Below are positions 25,387-34,455 of a stretch of DNA of 48,423 nt, piece after piece. The stretch spans positions 1 to 48,423 of the forward strand of contig SVEI01000014.1 of the NCBI GenBank assembly GCA_015057445.1, given 5' to 3'. Position 1 is the stretch's first letter. Every line of letters begins with the position of its first letter. The position numbers were made by a program, and so were the translations under genes. The notes under the pieces were generated by a model. The model searched no databases. It worked only from the letters and a program-made list of their open reading frames with translations, and was not told the DNA's origin. Source of the stretch: Lachnospiraceae bacterium (GTDB lineage Bacteria; Bacillota; Clostridia; Lachnospirales; Lachnospiraceae).

Positions 25387-26996
25387 TTTATGTTTCGTAT
25401 AATCTTCCTTATAGGGAGAATGTAGCTTGGAGAAACAGATAACTCGTCCACTCCCATCTTGATAAAGGTTTCTGTAAGACTTGTGTCAGCACCTAGCTCA
25501 CCACAGATTCCAACCCATATACCTTCCCTGTGTCCATTGTCTACCACCATTTCAATCATCTTAAGAACTGCCGGATGGTGGGAATCATAGATATTGTCAA
25601 GTTTTGCATTCTGACGGTCTATAGCTAAGGTATACTGTGTAAGGTCATTGGTACCTATACTGAAGAAATCAACCTCCTTAGCCAGTTCATCACTTATCAT
25701 AACAGCCGCCGGTGTCTCAATCATCACACCAAGTTCCACATCACCATATGCAATACTATTTCCTGAAAGCTCTGATTTTATGTCGTCACAGATTTTCTTA
25801 ATTCTATTTACCTCATCTACAGAGATTATCATTGGAAACATAATAGCTATATTTCCAAATGCAGATGCCCTGTAAAGCGCCCTAAGCTGAGTCTTAAATA
25901 TATCCTCTCTGTCTAGACATATTCTTATAGCACGGTAGCCCATAGCTGGATTTTCTTCCTTATCCATATTAAAGTAATCTACCTGCTTATCAGCACCTAT
26001 GTCCATGGTTCTTATAACAACCTTCTTACCTGCCATATTCTGAGCAACAGTTTTATAGGCTATAAACTGCTCCTCCTCTGTTGGATAGTCTGTTTTCTCC
26101 AGATACAAAAACTCACTTCTGAAAAGCCCTATTCCAGTGGCGTCATTAGCCAAAACATTTGCCACATCCGCCACACTTCCGATATTTGCATAAAGCTTTA
26201 TGTGTTTTCCATCCAGAGTTTCGTCAGGTAAGCCTTTCAGACTTTTAAGTAGTTCTCTAGCATCCTCATCCTTCTTTTGTTCTGCCTTATAAGCCGCAAG
26301 AGTCACCTCATCAGGCTCCACAAAAATAAGTCCCTTTCTACCGTCTATGATAGCCATTTTTCCATTCCAGCTACTGTCTATATCCACTCCGATAAGAGCA
26401 GGTATATTCATAGTTCTGGCAAGTATGGCAGTGTGAGAGTTAGACGAACCAAGTCTTGTAACAAAGCCAAGAAGCTTGGACTTGTCCATCTGAACCGTCT
26501 CACTTGGCGCAAGGTCCTCTGCCACAACTATTACAGGCTCATCCATAGCTGCTGAATTGGTATCAGCTCCTGCCAGGGCAGCTATAACTCTCTCAGAAAT
26601 ATCCTTAACATCTGCAGATCTTGCCTTGAAATATTCATCCTCCATCTGGGCAAACATTACAGAAAAATTATCTCCAGTGGTTGCAACTGCATACTCCGCA
26701 TTAACATTTTCAGTCTGAATAATATTATACACAGAATCATTATAGTCTGCGTCCTCCAGCATCATAGCGTGAACTTCAAATATCGTAGCATTTGCCTCGC
26801 CCACGTCTGTAACAGCCTTCTCATAAAGCTGATTTAGCTGAGATATGGCAATTTCCTTTGACTTCTCATATCTTTTTATTTCCGCTTCAGGGTCATCTAC
26901 CCTAACCCTCTTAACCTGATGCTCACTTTTCTCGTAAAACCAAATCTTTCCTATGGCTATTCCATTAAATATACTTTTTCCTTCATATTGCTCCAT
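25377..26996 (-). CDS. ptsI: Phosphoenolpyruvate-protein phosphotransferase (PTS Enzyme I)
   Basis: A 539-aa Enzyme I, the first step of the sugar phosphotransferase system. It takes phosphate from PEP onto a histidine and hands it to HPr. The N-terminal domain opens with GKSIFNGIAIGKI. The phospho-His site lies in GSSNSHTAILARTMNIPALIG. The C-terminal barrel shows LYLEKTDYPTEEEQF, IRTMDIGADKQ, FFSIGTNDLTQYTLAIDR and the catalytic Cys in GICGELGAD. It is slightly shorter than the usual 570-575 residues. The ATG at 26996 has AAGGTGG just upstream; an overlapping GTG three codons earlier is possible. The gene follows ptsH by 88 bases and its last codons form part of the palindrome at 25363-25386. 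Confidence 0.96.
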   Translation of the reverse strand: MEQYEGKSIFNGIAIGKIWFYEKSEHQVKRVRVDDPEAEIKRYEKSKEIAISQLNQLYEKAVTDVGEANATIFEVHAMMLEDADYNDSVYNIIQTENVNAEYAVATTGDNFSVMFAQMEDEYFKARSADVKDISERVIAALAGADTNSAAMDEPVIVVAEDLAPSETVQMDKSKLLGFVTRLGSSNSHTAILARTMNIPALIGVDIDSSWNGKMAIIDGRKGLIFVEPDEVTLAAYKAEQKKDEDARELLKSLKGLPDETLDGKHIKLYANIGSVADVANVLANDATGIGLFRSEFLYLEKTDYPTEEEQFIAYKTVAQNMAGKKVVIRTMDIGADKQVDYFNMDKEENPAMGYRAIRICLDREDIFKTQLRALYRASAFGNIAIMFPMIISVDEVNRIKKICDDIKSELSGNSIAYGDVELGVMIETPAAVMISDELAKEVDFFSIGTNDLTQYTLAIDRQNAKLDNIYDSHHPAVLKMIEMVVDNGHREGIWVGICGELGADTSLTETFIKMGVDELSVSPSYILPIRKIIRNIKSI

Positions 26997-27084
26997 AGTA
27001 ACCACCTTACCTTGATTTACACATCCAAAATCTAATCAATTTATGTCTGTTTCCATTCTCAAACATTTTCTTTTGTCCTTCGCA

Positions 27085-27342
27085 CTATAGATTTGCTTCC
27101 ATAAACTCCTGCATCTTTGCGATTGCTACATCCTCATCATCGCCCTCTGCCTTAATAGTAACCTCAGCTCCGTTCTTTACTCCAAGTCCCATAACAGCCA
27201 TAAGTCTTGTAACGTCAGCGCTCTTACCATTTGCCTCAATTGTAATCTTAGATGTAAATGCTTTAGCCTCCTTAGCAAGAAGACCTGCCGGTCTTGCGTG
27301 GATACCGATTTCGTCCTTTATGATATATTTAAATTCCTTCAT
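27085..27342 (-). CDS. ptsH: PTS phosphocarrier HPr, lacking the regulatory Ser46
   Basis: An 85-aa HPr. The active-site His15 sits in GIHARPAGLL, and the usual VMGLGVKNGAEVTI helix-strand follows. HPr carries phosphate from Enzyme I to the sugar-specific EII proteins. The position equivalent to Ser46 of Bacillus HPr, which HPr kinase phosphorylates for catabolite control, is Arg46 (DVTRLM against LKSIM). This copy should therefore not be a substrate of that kinase at that site. AAAGGACGGAG lies just upstream. It heads a ptsH-ptsI pair. Confidence 0.95.
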   Translation of the reverse strand: MKEFKYIIKDEIGIHARPAGLLAKEAKAFTSKITIEANGKSADVTRLMAVMGLGVKNGAEVTIKAEGDDEDVAIAKMQEFMEANL

Positions 27343-27486
27343 AATCTATTCTCCGTCCTTTTACAATATATTTTATTAGTATCTCTTACTGTAAGTAAGG
27401 AATTATCCATCTTATTGTTATATTTTAAAAATTACATATCATTATTATGAATAGATTTTAGTTTTTTTAAACATAGATTTAAACAT

Positions 27487-27530
27487 GAAAAAAGCAGTTG
27501 CACTGTGTACTATCACAATGCAACTGCTAT
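27487..27530 (-). terminator. Terminator of the LRR/ChW gene
   Basis: AGCAGTTGCATTGTG pairs with CACAGTGCAACTGCT (one wobble) around ATAGTA on the minus strand, followed by TTTTTTC. It lies 23 bases after the stop of the 27551 gene. Confidence 0.9.
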
Positions 27531-27550
27531 ATTTATTTTTGTATCAAATA

Positions 27551-30500
27551 TTATTTCTCTACATACGCCTCAGTCTTTACTGAAGTGATGCCACCATAAT
27601 TATTCGCTGGTGCTGGTCCACCTGCTGGTACAAGAACTATCTGAATTCCTTCAAGTCTCTTTGCGTAGCCTGCTGTTCCTGACTCTTCGCCATTCTTAGC
27701 CCAACCAAGCCAGCCAAAGCTCTGTGCGTGTACTCTGTAGTATACATCATACTTCTCGCCCATCTCACCTGTAAGGTCGATACAGATTGCCTCGAGACGC
27801 TTAGCCTCTCCTGAAGTACCACTCATCTCACCATTCTTCTTCCAGCCCTTTCTTGATGCATCGTCTGGCTTACCCTGCCATCCGTAAGTCTGAACGTGAG
27901 TTGTGTAAACTATATCACCGTCACATGGCTTATTAGTAACCTGAATGTTAATACCCTCAAGTCTCTTTGCCTGTCCGCTAGTTCCACTCATTGCTCCGTT
28001 ATATACCCACTTCTGCCAACCAAAGCTCTGTACGTGAGTCTTGTAGCTTACGATAGGTTCATTAACGTTACCTGGAATTACAATAGTTTCCTGCTTAGCT
28101 GCTACATAAGGCTGCTTGCTATATTTTGATGAAGAACCATCTACACCTGCGTACTTAAGTGCTGGTGCTGCCTCACCCTTCTTAACAACTACAACCTGAA
28201 TACCCTCAAGTCTCTTTGCATAACCAGCTGTTCCTGAAGGCTCACCATTCTTAGCCCAACCAAGCCAGCCATAACTCTGTGCATGAACTCTGTAGTAGAT
28301 ATCATACTTATCCTTGTCAGCGCCTGTAAGCTGAATCTTAATAGCCTCAAGTCTCTTTGCCTCTCCGCTAGTACCATTAGTCTCACCATCGCATGACCAT
28401 GGCATCCAACCGTATGACTGACAGTGTGTTGAATACTGAACTCCAAGGTTTGAATTACCACTAATATCTATCCAGATATTCTCAAGACGCTTAGCCTCTC
28501 CTGAAGTACCTGCCATCTCACCATTCTTCTTAGTTCCCTGAGAATCACCGTAAGACTGGATATGAGTGTGGTATGTTACATTAACATTACCTGTGTTATC
28601 ATCATCGTTATTATTGTTATTGTTATCTCCGCTACTAAGATCACTATCAGTTACTACAGTTGAATCCTCTGGATATACTGTAACCATACACTCTACTGCA
28701 GTAGCTGTATCTCCATCTGTAGTTTTTGGAGTACATGTAATTATAGTTGTTCCTTCACCTATAAAAGTAACCTTACCAGAACTACTTACCTTAGCTACAC
28801 TTGGATCTTCACTTGCCCAAGTAACCTTCTGATTAGTAGCATTGCTAGGATTATATGTTACTCCTAATGTATAATACTTTCCAACCTTACCAGTAAGATT
28901 TTCCTTAATGCTAATACTCTCAAGTGGAACTACTACCTGATATGACTTTCCAGTACCTGTAACTGTTTTGTTATCTCCATCAACTGAAGCAACAACCTTT
29001 ATACTTGAAGTGCCACTATTCTTAGCCTTCACTGTAGCTGAAACAGTTGCTTTTGTATAGTCATCACTAAACTTAATGTCATTATTTGGAGTAATTACTA
29101 TAGTATCTGCCTTAGACTGAGTCCACTCAATCTTTACATCTTCCTCAGTAACTTCTCCTGCCTCTATTGCTTCAGATAAACCTTGGAACTTAATAGTTGC
29201 TGTAACAGTATCACTTGCTGTTTTGTCACTTGCATCTAAATATACTTTTTTTGTTGAATCAAAAGAAACACCTGAAACGTAACTATCTACAACTCTTACT
29301 GTACAAGTAGCTCCAATGCTAGTATTTGGTTCTATAACTGTAAGGGTAGTTGAACCAGCCTTTACTCCAGTTATTACTCCATCTTTGTATTTTGCAATAA
29401 CTTCACTCTTCATAGACCAGTCAAGCTGAACATCTGCATCTTCTTCAGATACAACAACTTCTTCATCCTTACCAGTCTTTTCATTATACTTGTAATAGTG
29501 AATATCTGCTGTAATATCTCTTGTTCCACCTGTACGAACATACATATTTGTGTAAGTTGGAACAACCTTGAATAACCAATCAATATAAATAATATCAAAA
29601 GTCTTTCCGTTAACTGTAAATTCTCTTATAACTGTAGCCGCTCCACTACCTGAGTATACATATACATCAAGAGCAGTATTAGTATCCGCAAATGCTCCTG
29701 AATTAATCTCAGAAATTGTAGTAGGAAGTAATATCTTTGTCAGCTTTTTACATCCACAGAACATATCCTGTGAAAGCTTCTTTGTTCCTTCTGCTACTTC
29801 AATAATAATATCCTTGCCTGAACTATCCTTTTGATTAGAAAGACCTGAGCAGTTCTTAAATGCATTATCACCAAAAGTTGTTGCATTCTTAGATATGTAC
29901 AAATATCCATTTAATCCAGTCATGTCCTCGAATGCAGACGCACCTACACTTGTAACTGTATCTGGCATTACAAGATTACCAGTTAATTTTGAACATTGAT
30001 AGAATGCAGCCTTACCTATAGTCTTTAAGCTAGTAGGTAACTTGAATTCATTAGCAAAGCCTGTACATCCAGAGAATGCTGACTCACCTATAGTAGTAAT
30101 ACCATTAGGCATAGTAAGTGATGTAAAGCCTGAACAGCCTATAAATGTTTCCTTAGGAATTGCTGTTACCTTTGATGGTATGTTAAGTGCTCCTGTAAGC
30201 TCTGAACAGCCACCAAAAGCTTGTTGGCCAATAGATACAAGGTTAGTAGGAAGTGTAAGACCACCTGTAAGCTTGCTACAATTATAGAAGGCTTTCTGTG
30301 GTATAGTTGTAATATTCTTACTTATCTTAATTGTACCATCAAATCCTGAGCATTCATTAAACGCTGAAGCTTCTAATACAGTAACTGTATCAGGAATAGT
30401 AAGATTTCCTTTAAATCCAGAACAAGATGAGAATGCACTCTGTCCTATAGAAGTAAGCTTAGTTGATAAAGTTAAAGTTCCATCAAATCCACACTTCTGG

Positions 30501-31594
30501 AATGCTGTATCTCCAATACTTGTAACAGTATTTGGAATAGTCAAAGAACCCACAAGTCTGTCACAGTTATTAAATGCAGCATTTGGAATTGCTGTTAACT
30601 TACAAGTGCCACTAGATGACTTTGCAAATGTAAGTGTTCCTGTTTCACTATTGTTACTCTTACAAACAGCTCCATTAAACGCTCCATCTCCCATAGTCTC
30701 CACTGTTGATGGTATAACTATACCACCATTAAGCTTTGCACTATAGAATGCAGACTTACCTATAGACTTAAGTCCTTCAGGAAGTGTAATATTAAGTGGA
30801 GTTTTTCCATATTTTTGGAAAGCACTCTCTCCTATACTTGTAGTTCCTGTAGGAAGTACCAAGTCATTAGTTACACCTGAACAATTGTAGAATGCCTTAT
30901 CTCCAATTGTTCCAGCTCCCTTAAATGTTATGCCTGTAATAGAAGCACATCCTTCAAATGCCTGATCTCCAATCTCTGTTACTCCAGCAGGAATAGTAAT
31001 ATTACCTGCTAATAACTTCTGATTCTGGAATGCATAGTCTCCAATTGATGTAAGCTTTGAATTCTCCTCTATTGTAAGACTTTTCAATGTTGCATAAGTT
31101 GAGCTGTCTCCACATGTAAATGCATTTACACCAATTGATTCTACAGAAGCAGGAATGGTTACATTCTCAGGACATCCAAAATCAACTCTAAATGCATTCT
31201 GATAAATAGACTTAACTGGTACATTTTGGTAATCTGCATAGTTTGAATATGAACTAGGTGCACTAATTACCGATGGAATAACAATAGTTGTTGATCTTCT
31301 ACCACTATTTGCCTTATTCTCACCATATCCTCTAATGACTACTTCCTTCTTGCCATCTACAGTACGGAACTGATAATCAAGAGAATATGAACCATCTGCT
31401 GCAACCCACTCCAAAATTGTAGATTCTTCAATTGTTTCACCAGCCTGATTAAAATCAACATCATCCTGCGTAATTATGGATGAATCAGTCTGTGTCGCCT
31501 CTTGTGCCAATGCATTAATAGGTGTAATACTTCCCCAAGCAAGAGATACACCCAGCGCAGCAATTAACACACGGCTAAATTTACGCTTAGTCAT
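27551..31594 (-). CDS. Secreted LRR (BspA-like) / Ig-like / ChW-repeat protein
   Basis: A 1347-aa secreted protein. Signal peptide about 1-30. Some twenty BspA-type leucine-rich repeats occupy about 95-650; each has a core like 'LTxIGxxAFxxCSxLxGxLxIPxxV'. Three Ig-like (Big_2-type) domains follow to about 1005, the last with VAKVSSSGKVTFIGEGTTIITC. An Asn/Asp spacer leads to six clostridial hydrophobic-W (ChW) repeats to the end, each with 'THxQSxGW ... NGxxSGTSGxAKRLE'. No sortase signal or membrane anchor is present, so ChW repeats probably hold it to the surface, as proposed for Clostridium acetobutylicum ChW proteins. Binding of host or plant polymers is likely but unproven. AAAGGGG precedes the ATG at 31594. 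Confidence 0.88.
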   Translation of the reverse strand: MTKRKFSRVLIAALGVSLAWGSITPINALAQEATQTDSSIITQDDVDFNQAGETIEESTILEWVAADGSYSLDYQFRTVDGKKEVVIRGYGENKANSGRRSTTIVIPSVISAPSSYSNYADYQNVPVKSIYQNAFRVDFGCPENVTIPASVESIGVNAFTCGDSSTYATLKSLTIEENSKLTSIGDYAFQNQKLLAGNITIPAGVTEIGDQAFEGCASITGITFKGAGTIGDKAFYNCSGVTNDLVLPTGTTSIGESAFQKYGKTPLNITLPEGLKSIGKSAFYSAKLNGGIVIPSTVETMGDGAFNGAVCKSNNSETGTLTFAKSSSGTCKLTAIPNAAFNNCDRLVGSLTIPNTVTSIGDTAFQKCGFDGTLTLSTKLTSIGQSAFSSCSGFKGNLTIPDTVTVLEASAFNECSGFDGTIKISKNITTIPQKAFYNCSKLTGGLTLPTNLVSIGQQAFGGCSELTGALNIPSKVTAIPKETFIGCSGFTSLTMPNGITTIGESAFSGCTGFANEFKLPTSLKTIGKAAFYQCSKLTGNLVMPDTVTSVGASAFEDMTGLNGYLYISKNATTFGDNAFKNCSGLSNQKDSSGKDIIIEVAEGTKKLSQDMFCGCKKLTKILLPTTISEINSGAFADTNTALDVYVYSGSGAATVIREFTVNGKTFDIIYIDWLFKVVPTYTNMYVRTGGTRDITADIHYYKYNEKTGKDEEVVVSEEDADVQLDWSMKSEVIAKYKDGVITGVKAGSTTLTVIEPNTSIGATCTVRVVDSYVSGVSFDSTKKVYLDASDKTASDTVTATIKFQGLSEAIEAGEVTEEDVKIEWTQSKADTIVITPNNDIKFSDDYTKATVSATVKAKNSGTSSIKVVASVDGDNKTVTGTGKSYQVVVPLESISIKENLTGKVGKYYTLGVTYNPSNATNQKVTWASEDPSVAKVSSSGKVTFIGEGTTIITCTPKTTDGDTATAVECMVTVYPEDSTVVTDSDLSSGDNNNNNNDDDNTGNVNVTYHTHIQSYGDSQGTKKNGEMAGTSGEAKRLENIWIDISGNSNLGVQYSTHCQSYGWMPWSCDGETNGTSGEAKRLEAIKIQLTGADKDKYDIYYRVHAQSYGWLGWAKNGEPSGTAGYAKRLEGIQVVVVKKGEAAPALKYAGVDGSSSKYSKQPYVAAKQETIVIPGNVNEPIVSYKTHVQSFGWQKWVYNGAMSGTSGQAKRLEGINIQVTNKPCDGDIVYTTHVQTYGWQGKPDDASRKGWKKNGEMSGTSGEAKRLEAICIDLTGEMGEKYDVYYRVHAQSFGWLGWAKNGEESGTAGYAKRLEGIQIVLVPAGGPAPANNYGGITSVKTEAYVEK

Positions 31595-31631
31595 AATTTA
31601 TCCCCTTTCTTTGCATAATATGATAATTTAT

Positions 31632-31659
31632 ATTATATTACATATCCACAAAAAATCAA
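31632..31659 (-). promoter_or_regulatory. Promoter of the LRR/ChW gene
   Basis: TTGATT (31654-31659) and consensus TATAAT (31632-31637) are 16 bases apart on the minus strand, about 40 bases before the start. Confidence 0.6.
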
Positions 31660-31713
31660 GGAACTATTGTTTCATTTTACCTATCATACAGAAAAATTTA
31701 TATCATTTTTTGA

Positions 31714-31743
31714 ACAATAAAAAAGCCCCTTACGGAGCTTTTT
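31714..31743 (-). terminator. Terminator overlapping the stop of the 31730 gene
   Basis: On the minus strand AAAAGCTCC pairs with GGGGCTTTT (one wobble), then TTATTG. The TAA stop codon of the upstream gene forms most of the 4-base loop, so the last codons are part of the hairpin. Confidence 0.85.
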
Positions 31744-32104
31744 CATTTTTATCTATATCTTCTTGTTCCTCTTTATCCCACTGTCTCTCATCCTTCTTTT
31801 GCATATCTCCATACTTCTTAAAGGCAAGCTGGGTAAAGATACTGTAGAATAACACCGGCAGTGAAAATACACAAACCATTGTGGCAAGATTGTTCTGCCA
31901 TGTATTTAAGCTTTTAAACATTATCAAATATACGCTTACCACTAGTGCAATTACAGCAAATACTATAACTGACTTAATGGCACTTTTATCTTCCTTCTCT
32001 GCTGGGATTTCCCATGGTTCCAGCTGTCTTAAATTTCCACCACATTCTTCACATTTGGTTCTGCTATCACTATTTTTTATTCCACAATTTAAACAGATTT
32101 TCAT
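31730..32104 (-). CDS. Zinc-ribbon membrane protein, unknown function
   Basis: A 124-aa protein. It begins with a zinc ribbon, MKICLNCGIKNSDSRTKCEECGG (two CxxC pairs at residues 4-7 and 18-21; given here with its key Cys only). Two membrane helices follow at about 45-63 (SVIVFAVIALVVSVYLIMF) and 73-92 (LATMVCVFSLPVLFYSIF). The C-terminal tail is strongly charged (KKDERQWDKEEQEDIDK). Similar small zinc-ribbon membrane proteins are common in Clostridia and mostly uncharacterised. The ribosome site is weak (GTGAGG, 9 bases off). It lies 36 bases after nadC and may be read from the nadB-nadC transcript. Confidence 0.7.
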   Translation of the reverse strand: MKICLNCGIKNSDSRTKCEECGGNLRQLEPWEIPAEKEDKSAIKSVIVFAVIALVVSVYLIMFKSLNTWQNNLATMVCVFSLPVLFYSIFTQLAFKKYGDMQKKDERQWDKEEQEDIDKNEKAP

Positions 32105-32140
32105 AATACAGCCTCACTCATTTGTATATAAAATTATAGA

Positions 32141-32998
32141 CTATTCAGTAGGCACCAAATTCTTTAGGCTTATGTCCATTATTGGTGCTGAGTGAGTAAG
32201 TGCACCTGATGATACGTAATCTACGCCAATCTCTGCTATCTCAGCAAGTCTCTCAGCGGTAACATTTCCAGAGCACTCTGTTTCTGCCTTGCCTGCAACT
32301 CTTCTTACAGCCTCTCTCATGGTATCATTGTCCATGTTATCAAGCATAATAATGTCTGCACCTGCTGCAAGGGCTTCATCAAGCTGTTCTAAAGTTTCAA
32401 CCTCAACTTCTATCTTTCTAACAAATGGTGCGTATTCCTTTGCAAGAGCTACTGCCTTTGTAATGCTTCCAGCCGCGCCAATATGGTTATCCTTAATAAG
32501 AACTCCATCTGATAAGTTGTATCTGTGGTTTGTACCACCGCCAACCTTTACTGCATACTTCTCAAATGGACGCATGTTAGGTGTAGTCTTTCTGGTGTCA
32601 AGAAGCTTAGTCTTCTTGCCCTCTAATTCCTTGGCATACATTCTGGTATATGTGGCAATTCCACTCATTCTCTGAAGATAGTTAAGAGCAGTTCTCTCTC
32701 CTGACAAAAGAGCCTTGATGTCACCCTTTATAACACCCATAAGCTGACCCTTCTTAACCTGGTCACCATCCTTAACGTAAGCTTCAAAAGTAGCAGTGTC
32801 ATCAAGAAGCTCAAAGGTTCTCTTAAATACCTCAAGACCGCAGATTATACCGTCCTCCTTGCAGATAAGTTCTGCCTTTCCCTGGCGTGGCTCAGGCATA
32901 ATAGCGTTTGTAGTTACATCCTCAGATGTAATATCCTCTCTGATAGCATTCATTATATATGTATCAATATTTACTCTAGTTGTTACACCATTTATCAT
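32141..32998 (-). CDS. nadC: Nicotinate-nucleotide pyrophosphorylase (carboxylating)
   Basis: A 285-aa quinolinate phosphoribosyltransferase. It converts quinolinate and PRPP to nicotinate mononucleotide, CO2 and PPi in de novo NAD synthesis. Signatures are EDITSEDVTT, LLSGERTALNYLQRMSGIAT, LLDTRKTTPNMRPFEKYAV, GGGTNHRYNLSDGVLIKDNH and the late ADIIMLDNMD. The length matches the family. Its first 23 bases overlap the end of nadB, so translation is likely coupled. AAGGGA lies 11 bases before the ATG. Confidence 0.96.
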   Translation of the reverse strand: MINGVTTRVNIDTYIMNAIREDITSEDVTTNAIMPEPRQGKAELICKEDGIICGLEVFKRTFELLDDTATFEAYVKDGDQVKKGQLMGVIKGDIKALLSGERTALNYLQRMSGIATYTRMYAKELEGKKTKLLDTRKTTPNMRPFEKYAVKVGGGTNHRYNLSDGVLIKDNHIGAAGSITKAVALAKEYAPFVRKIEVEVETLEQLDEALAAGADIIMLDNMDNDTMREAVRRVAGKAETECSGNVTAERLAEIAEIGVDYVSSGALTHSAPIMDISLKNLVPTE

Positions 32999-34325
32999 AG
33001 AAATTCTCGTCCCTTCTTTTAATCTCTTCTAATATTAACTGTCTATTCTCATTATCCCACTTTTCAACATCCTCATACTTGTCCATGGATACTGGTGGGC
33101 AAGAAAGCTCCACATCACCTATCTCTTCTGTGATAATCCAGCCTGCTCTTTCAGCAAACACTAGACTTTCTAGCAGTGAATTACTAGCTAATCTATTGGC
33201 TCCGTGTACACCATTACAAGCGGTCTCACCAACTGCAAATAAATTCTTCACAGAGGTTCTGCCATAGGTGTCTGCCATAATTCCTCCCATAAGATAATGC
33301 TGGGCTGGAGTTACAGGAATATCTTCCTTGGTAAGGTCGTATCCCACCTCCATACAATGTCTGTATATGTTAGGGAAACGTCTCAATATCTCCTCCTTAG
33401 GCATATGCTTTATGGAAAGCATAACATAAGGTCTTTCATCTATCTCCATCTGCTTACGAATAGCCTCAGTTACCACATCTCTTGGAAGAAGCTCATCTAC
33501 AAATCGCTCCCCTGCTTTATTCAGAAGAATTCCGCCTTCTCCTCTGACTGATTCAGAGATGAGGAACTTTCTGTTCTTATTAACCTCGTAAAGAGATGTT
33601 GGATGAATCTGTATATAATTAATGTTTTCAAGCTCCACACCATGTCTTAAGGCAAGAGCGAAACTATCTCCTGTAATATGCCTAAAATTAGTAGAGTGGG
33701 TAAACAAGCCACCGATTCCACCAGTTGCAAGAACAATCTCTCTGGCGTAAACTGCCTTTGTCACATCATTAACTCCATCTGTAAGAACTACTCCCTTACA
33801 AGAATTATCTTCTATTATAATGTCAAGCATCTTGGTAAATTCGCAGAGAGTAATATTATCTCTTTCCCTTACATTATTAAGAAGTTTGTTGGTAATCTCC
33901 TTACCTGTTACATCCTTGTGATGAAGAATTCTGTATGTGGAGTGGGCTCCTTCTCTAGTATACTCAAATCCGCCATCCTTGTCCTTATCGAATAAAACTC
34001 CGTACTCAATAAGTCTATCCATTATCATAGGGGAATTCTCTATCATTACTCTGACAGTATCTTCCTTATTCTCATATCTTCCTGCTCGCAATGTATCTTC
34101 TAAGAAACTATCAAAATCGGATGGTTCCTTAAGTGTGCATATTCCACCCTGTGCTAAGTATGAATCACTGTTTTTAATCTTATCCTTAGATATCATAAGA
34201 ATCTTTAGCTTAGGCGAAATAGAAAGGGCAGCAAAAAGTCCCGCCACTCCTGTACCTACAATTATAACATCATAGGAATCTGCTATAGGTGTATTACCAT
34301 TTTCTGAAATTATTTCCTTATTCAT
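32976..34325 (-). CDS. nadB: L-aspartate oxidase
   Basis: A 449-aa FAD enzyme that oxidises L-aspartate to iminoaspartate, the first step of de novo NAD synthesis. The FAD fold starts VIIVGTGVAGLFAAL. Further signatures are YLAQGGICT, REGAHSTYRILHHKD, VLATGGIGGLF, QIHPTSLY, ESVRGEGGILLN, the catalytic HYLMGGIMADTYGRTSV and GETACNGVHGANRLASNSLLE. It is shorter than the ~530 aa of E. coli NadB, with most of the C-terminal helical domain missing, as in other clostridial forms. In anaerobes fumarate rather than oxygen is the likely electron acceptor. nadA, usually beside nadB and nadC, is absent here. Confidence 0.95.
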   Translation of the reverse strand: MNKEIISENGNTPIADSYDVIIVGTGVAGLFAALSISPKLKILMISKDKIKNSDSYLAQGGICTLKEPSDFDSFLEDTLRAGRYENKEDTVRVMIENSPMIMDRLIEYGVLFDKDKDGGFEYTREGAHSTYRILHHKDVTGKEITNKLLNNVRERDNITLCEFTKMLDIIIEDNSCKGVVLTDGVNDVTKAVYAREIVLATGGIGGLFTHSTNFRHITGDSFALALRHGVELENINYIQIHPTSLYEVNKNRKFLISESVRGEGGILLNKAGERFVDELLPRDVVTEAIRKQMEIDERPYVMLSIKHMPKEEILRRFPNIYRHCMEVGYDLTKEDIPVTPAQHYLMGGIMADTYGRTSVKNLFAVGETACNGVHGANRLASNSLLESLVFAERAGWIITEEIGDVELSCPPVSMDKYEDVEKWDNENRQLILEEIKRRDENFYDKWCNN

Positions 34326-34379
34326 ATGTTTCTTGTCTCTCCATAAATATAGAAAAAAGTCTACAACTTAACTTCCTTA

Positions 34380-34424
34380 ATAATGGCATAAAGTGGTTGT
34401 AATGTCAATGAATTGTGCTATACT
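34380..34424. promoter_or_regulatory. Back-to-back promoters of nadB and murC
   Basis: For nadB (minus), TTGACA (34403-34408) and CATTAT (34380-34385) are 17 bases apart. For murC (plus), TTGTAA (34397-34402) and TATACT (34419-34424, extended -10 with TGC) are 16 bases apart. The two -35 boxes touch, so polymerase binding at one should exclude the other. Confidence 0.6.
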
Positions 34425-34455
34425 ACAATAAGATAAAAAAGGATGGTGACACACT

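Noticed and set aside
29700-31100. Regular repeats that might suggest a CRISPR or other array
   Set aside because: They are imperfect, in frame, and encode leucine-rich repeats; there are no unique spacers between identical repeats.
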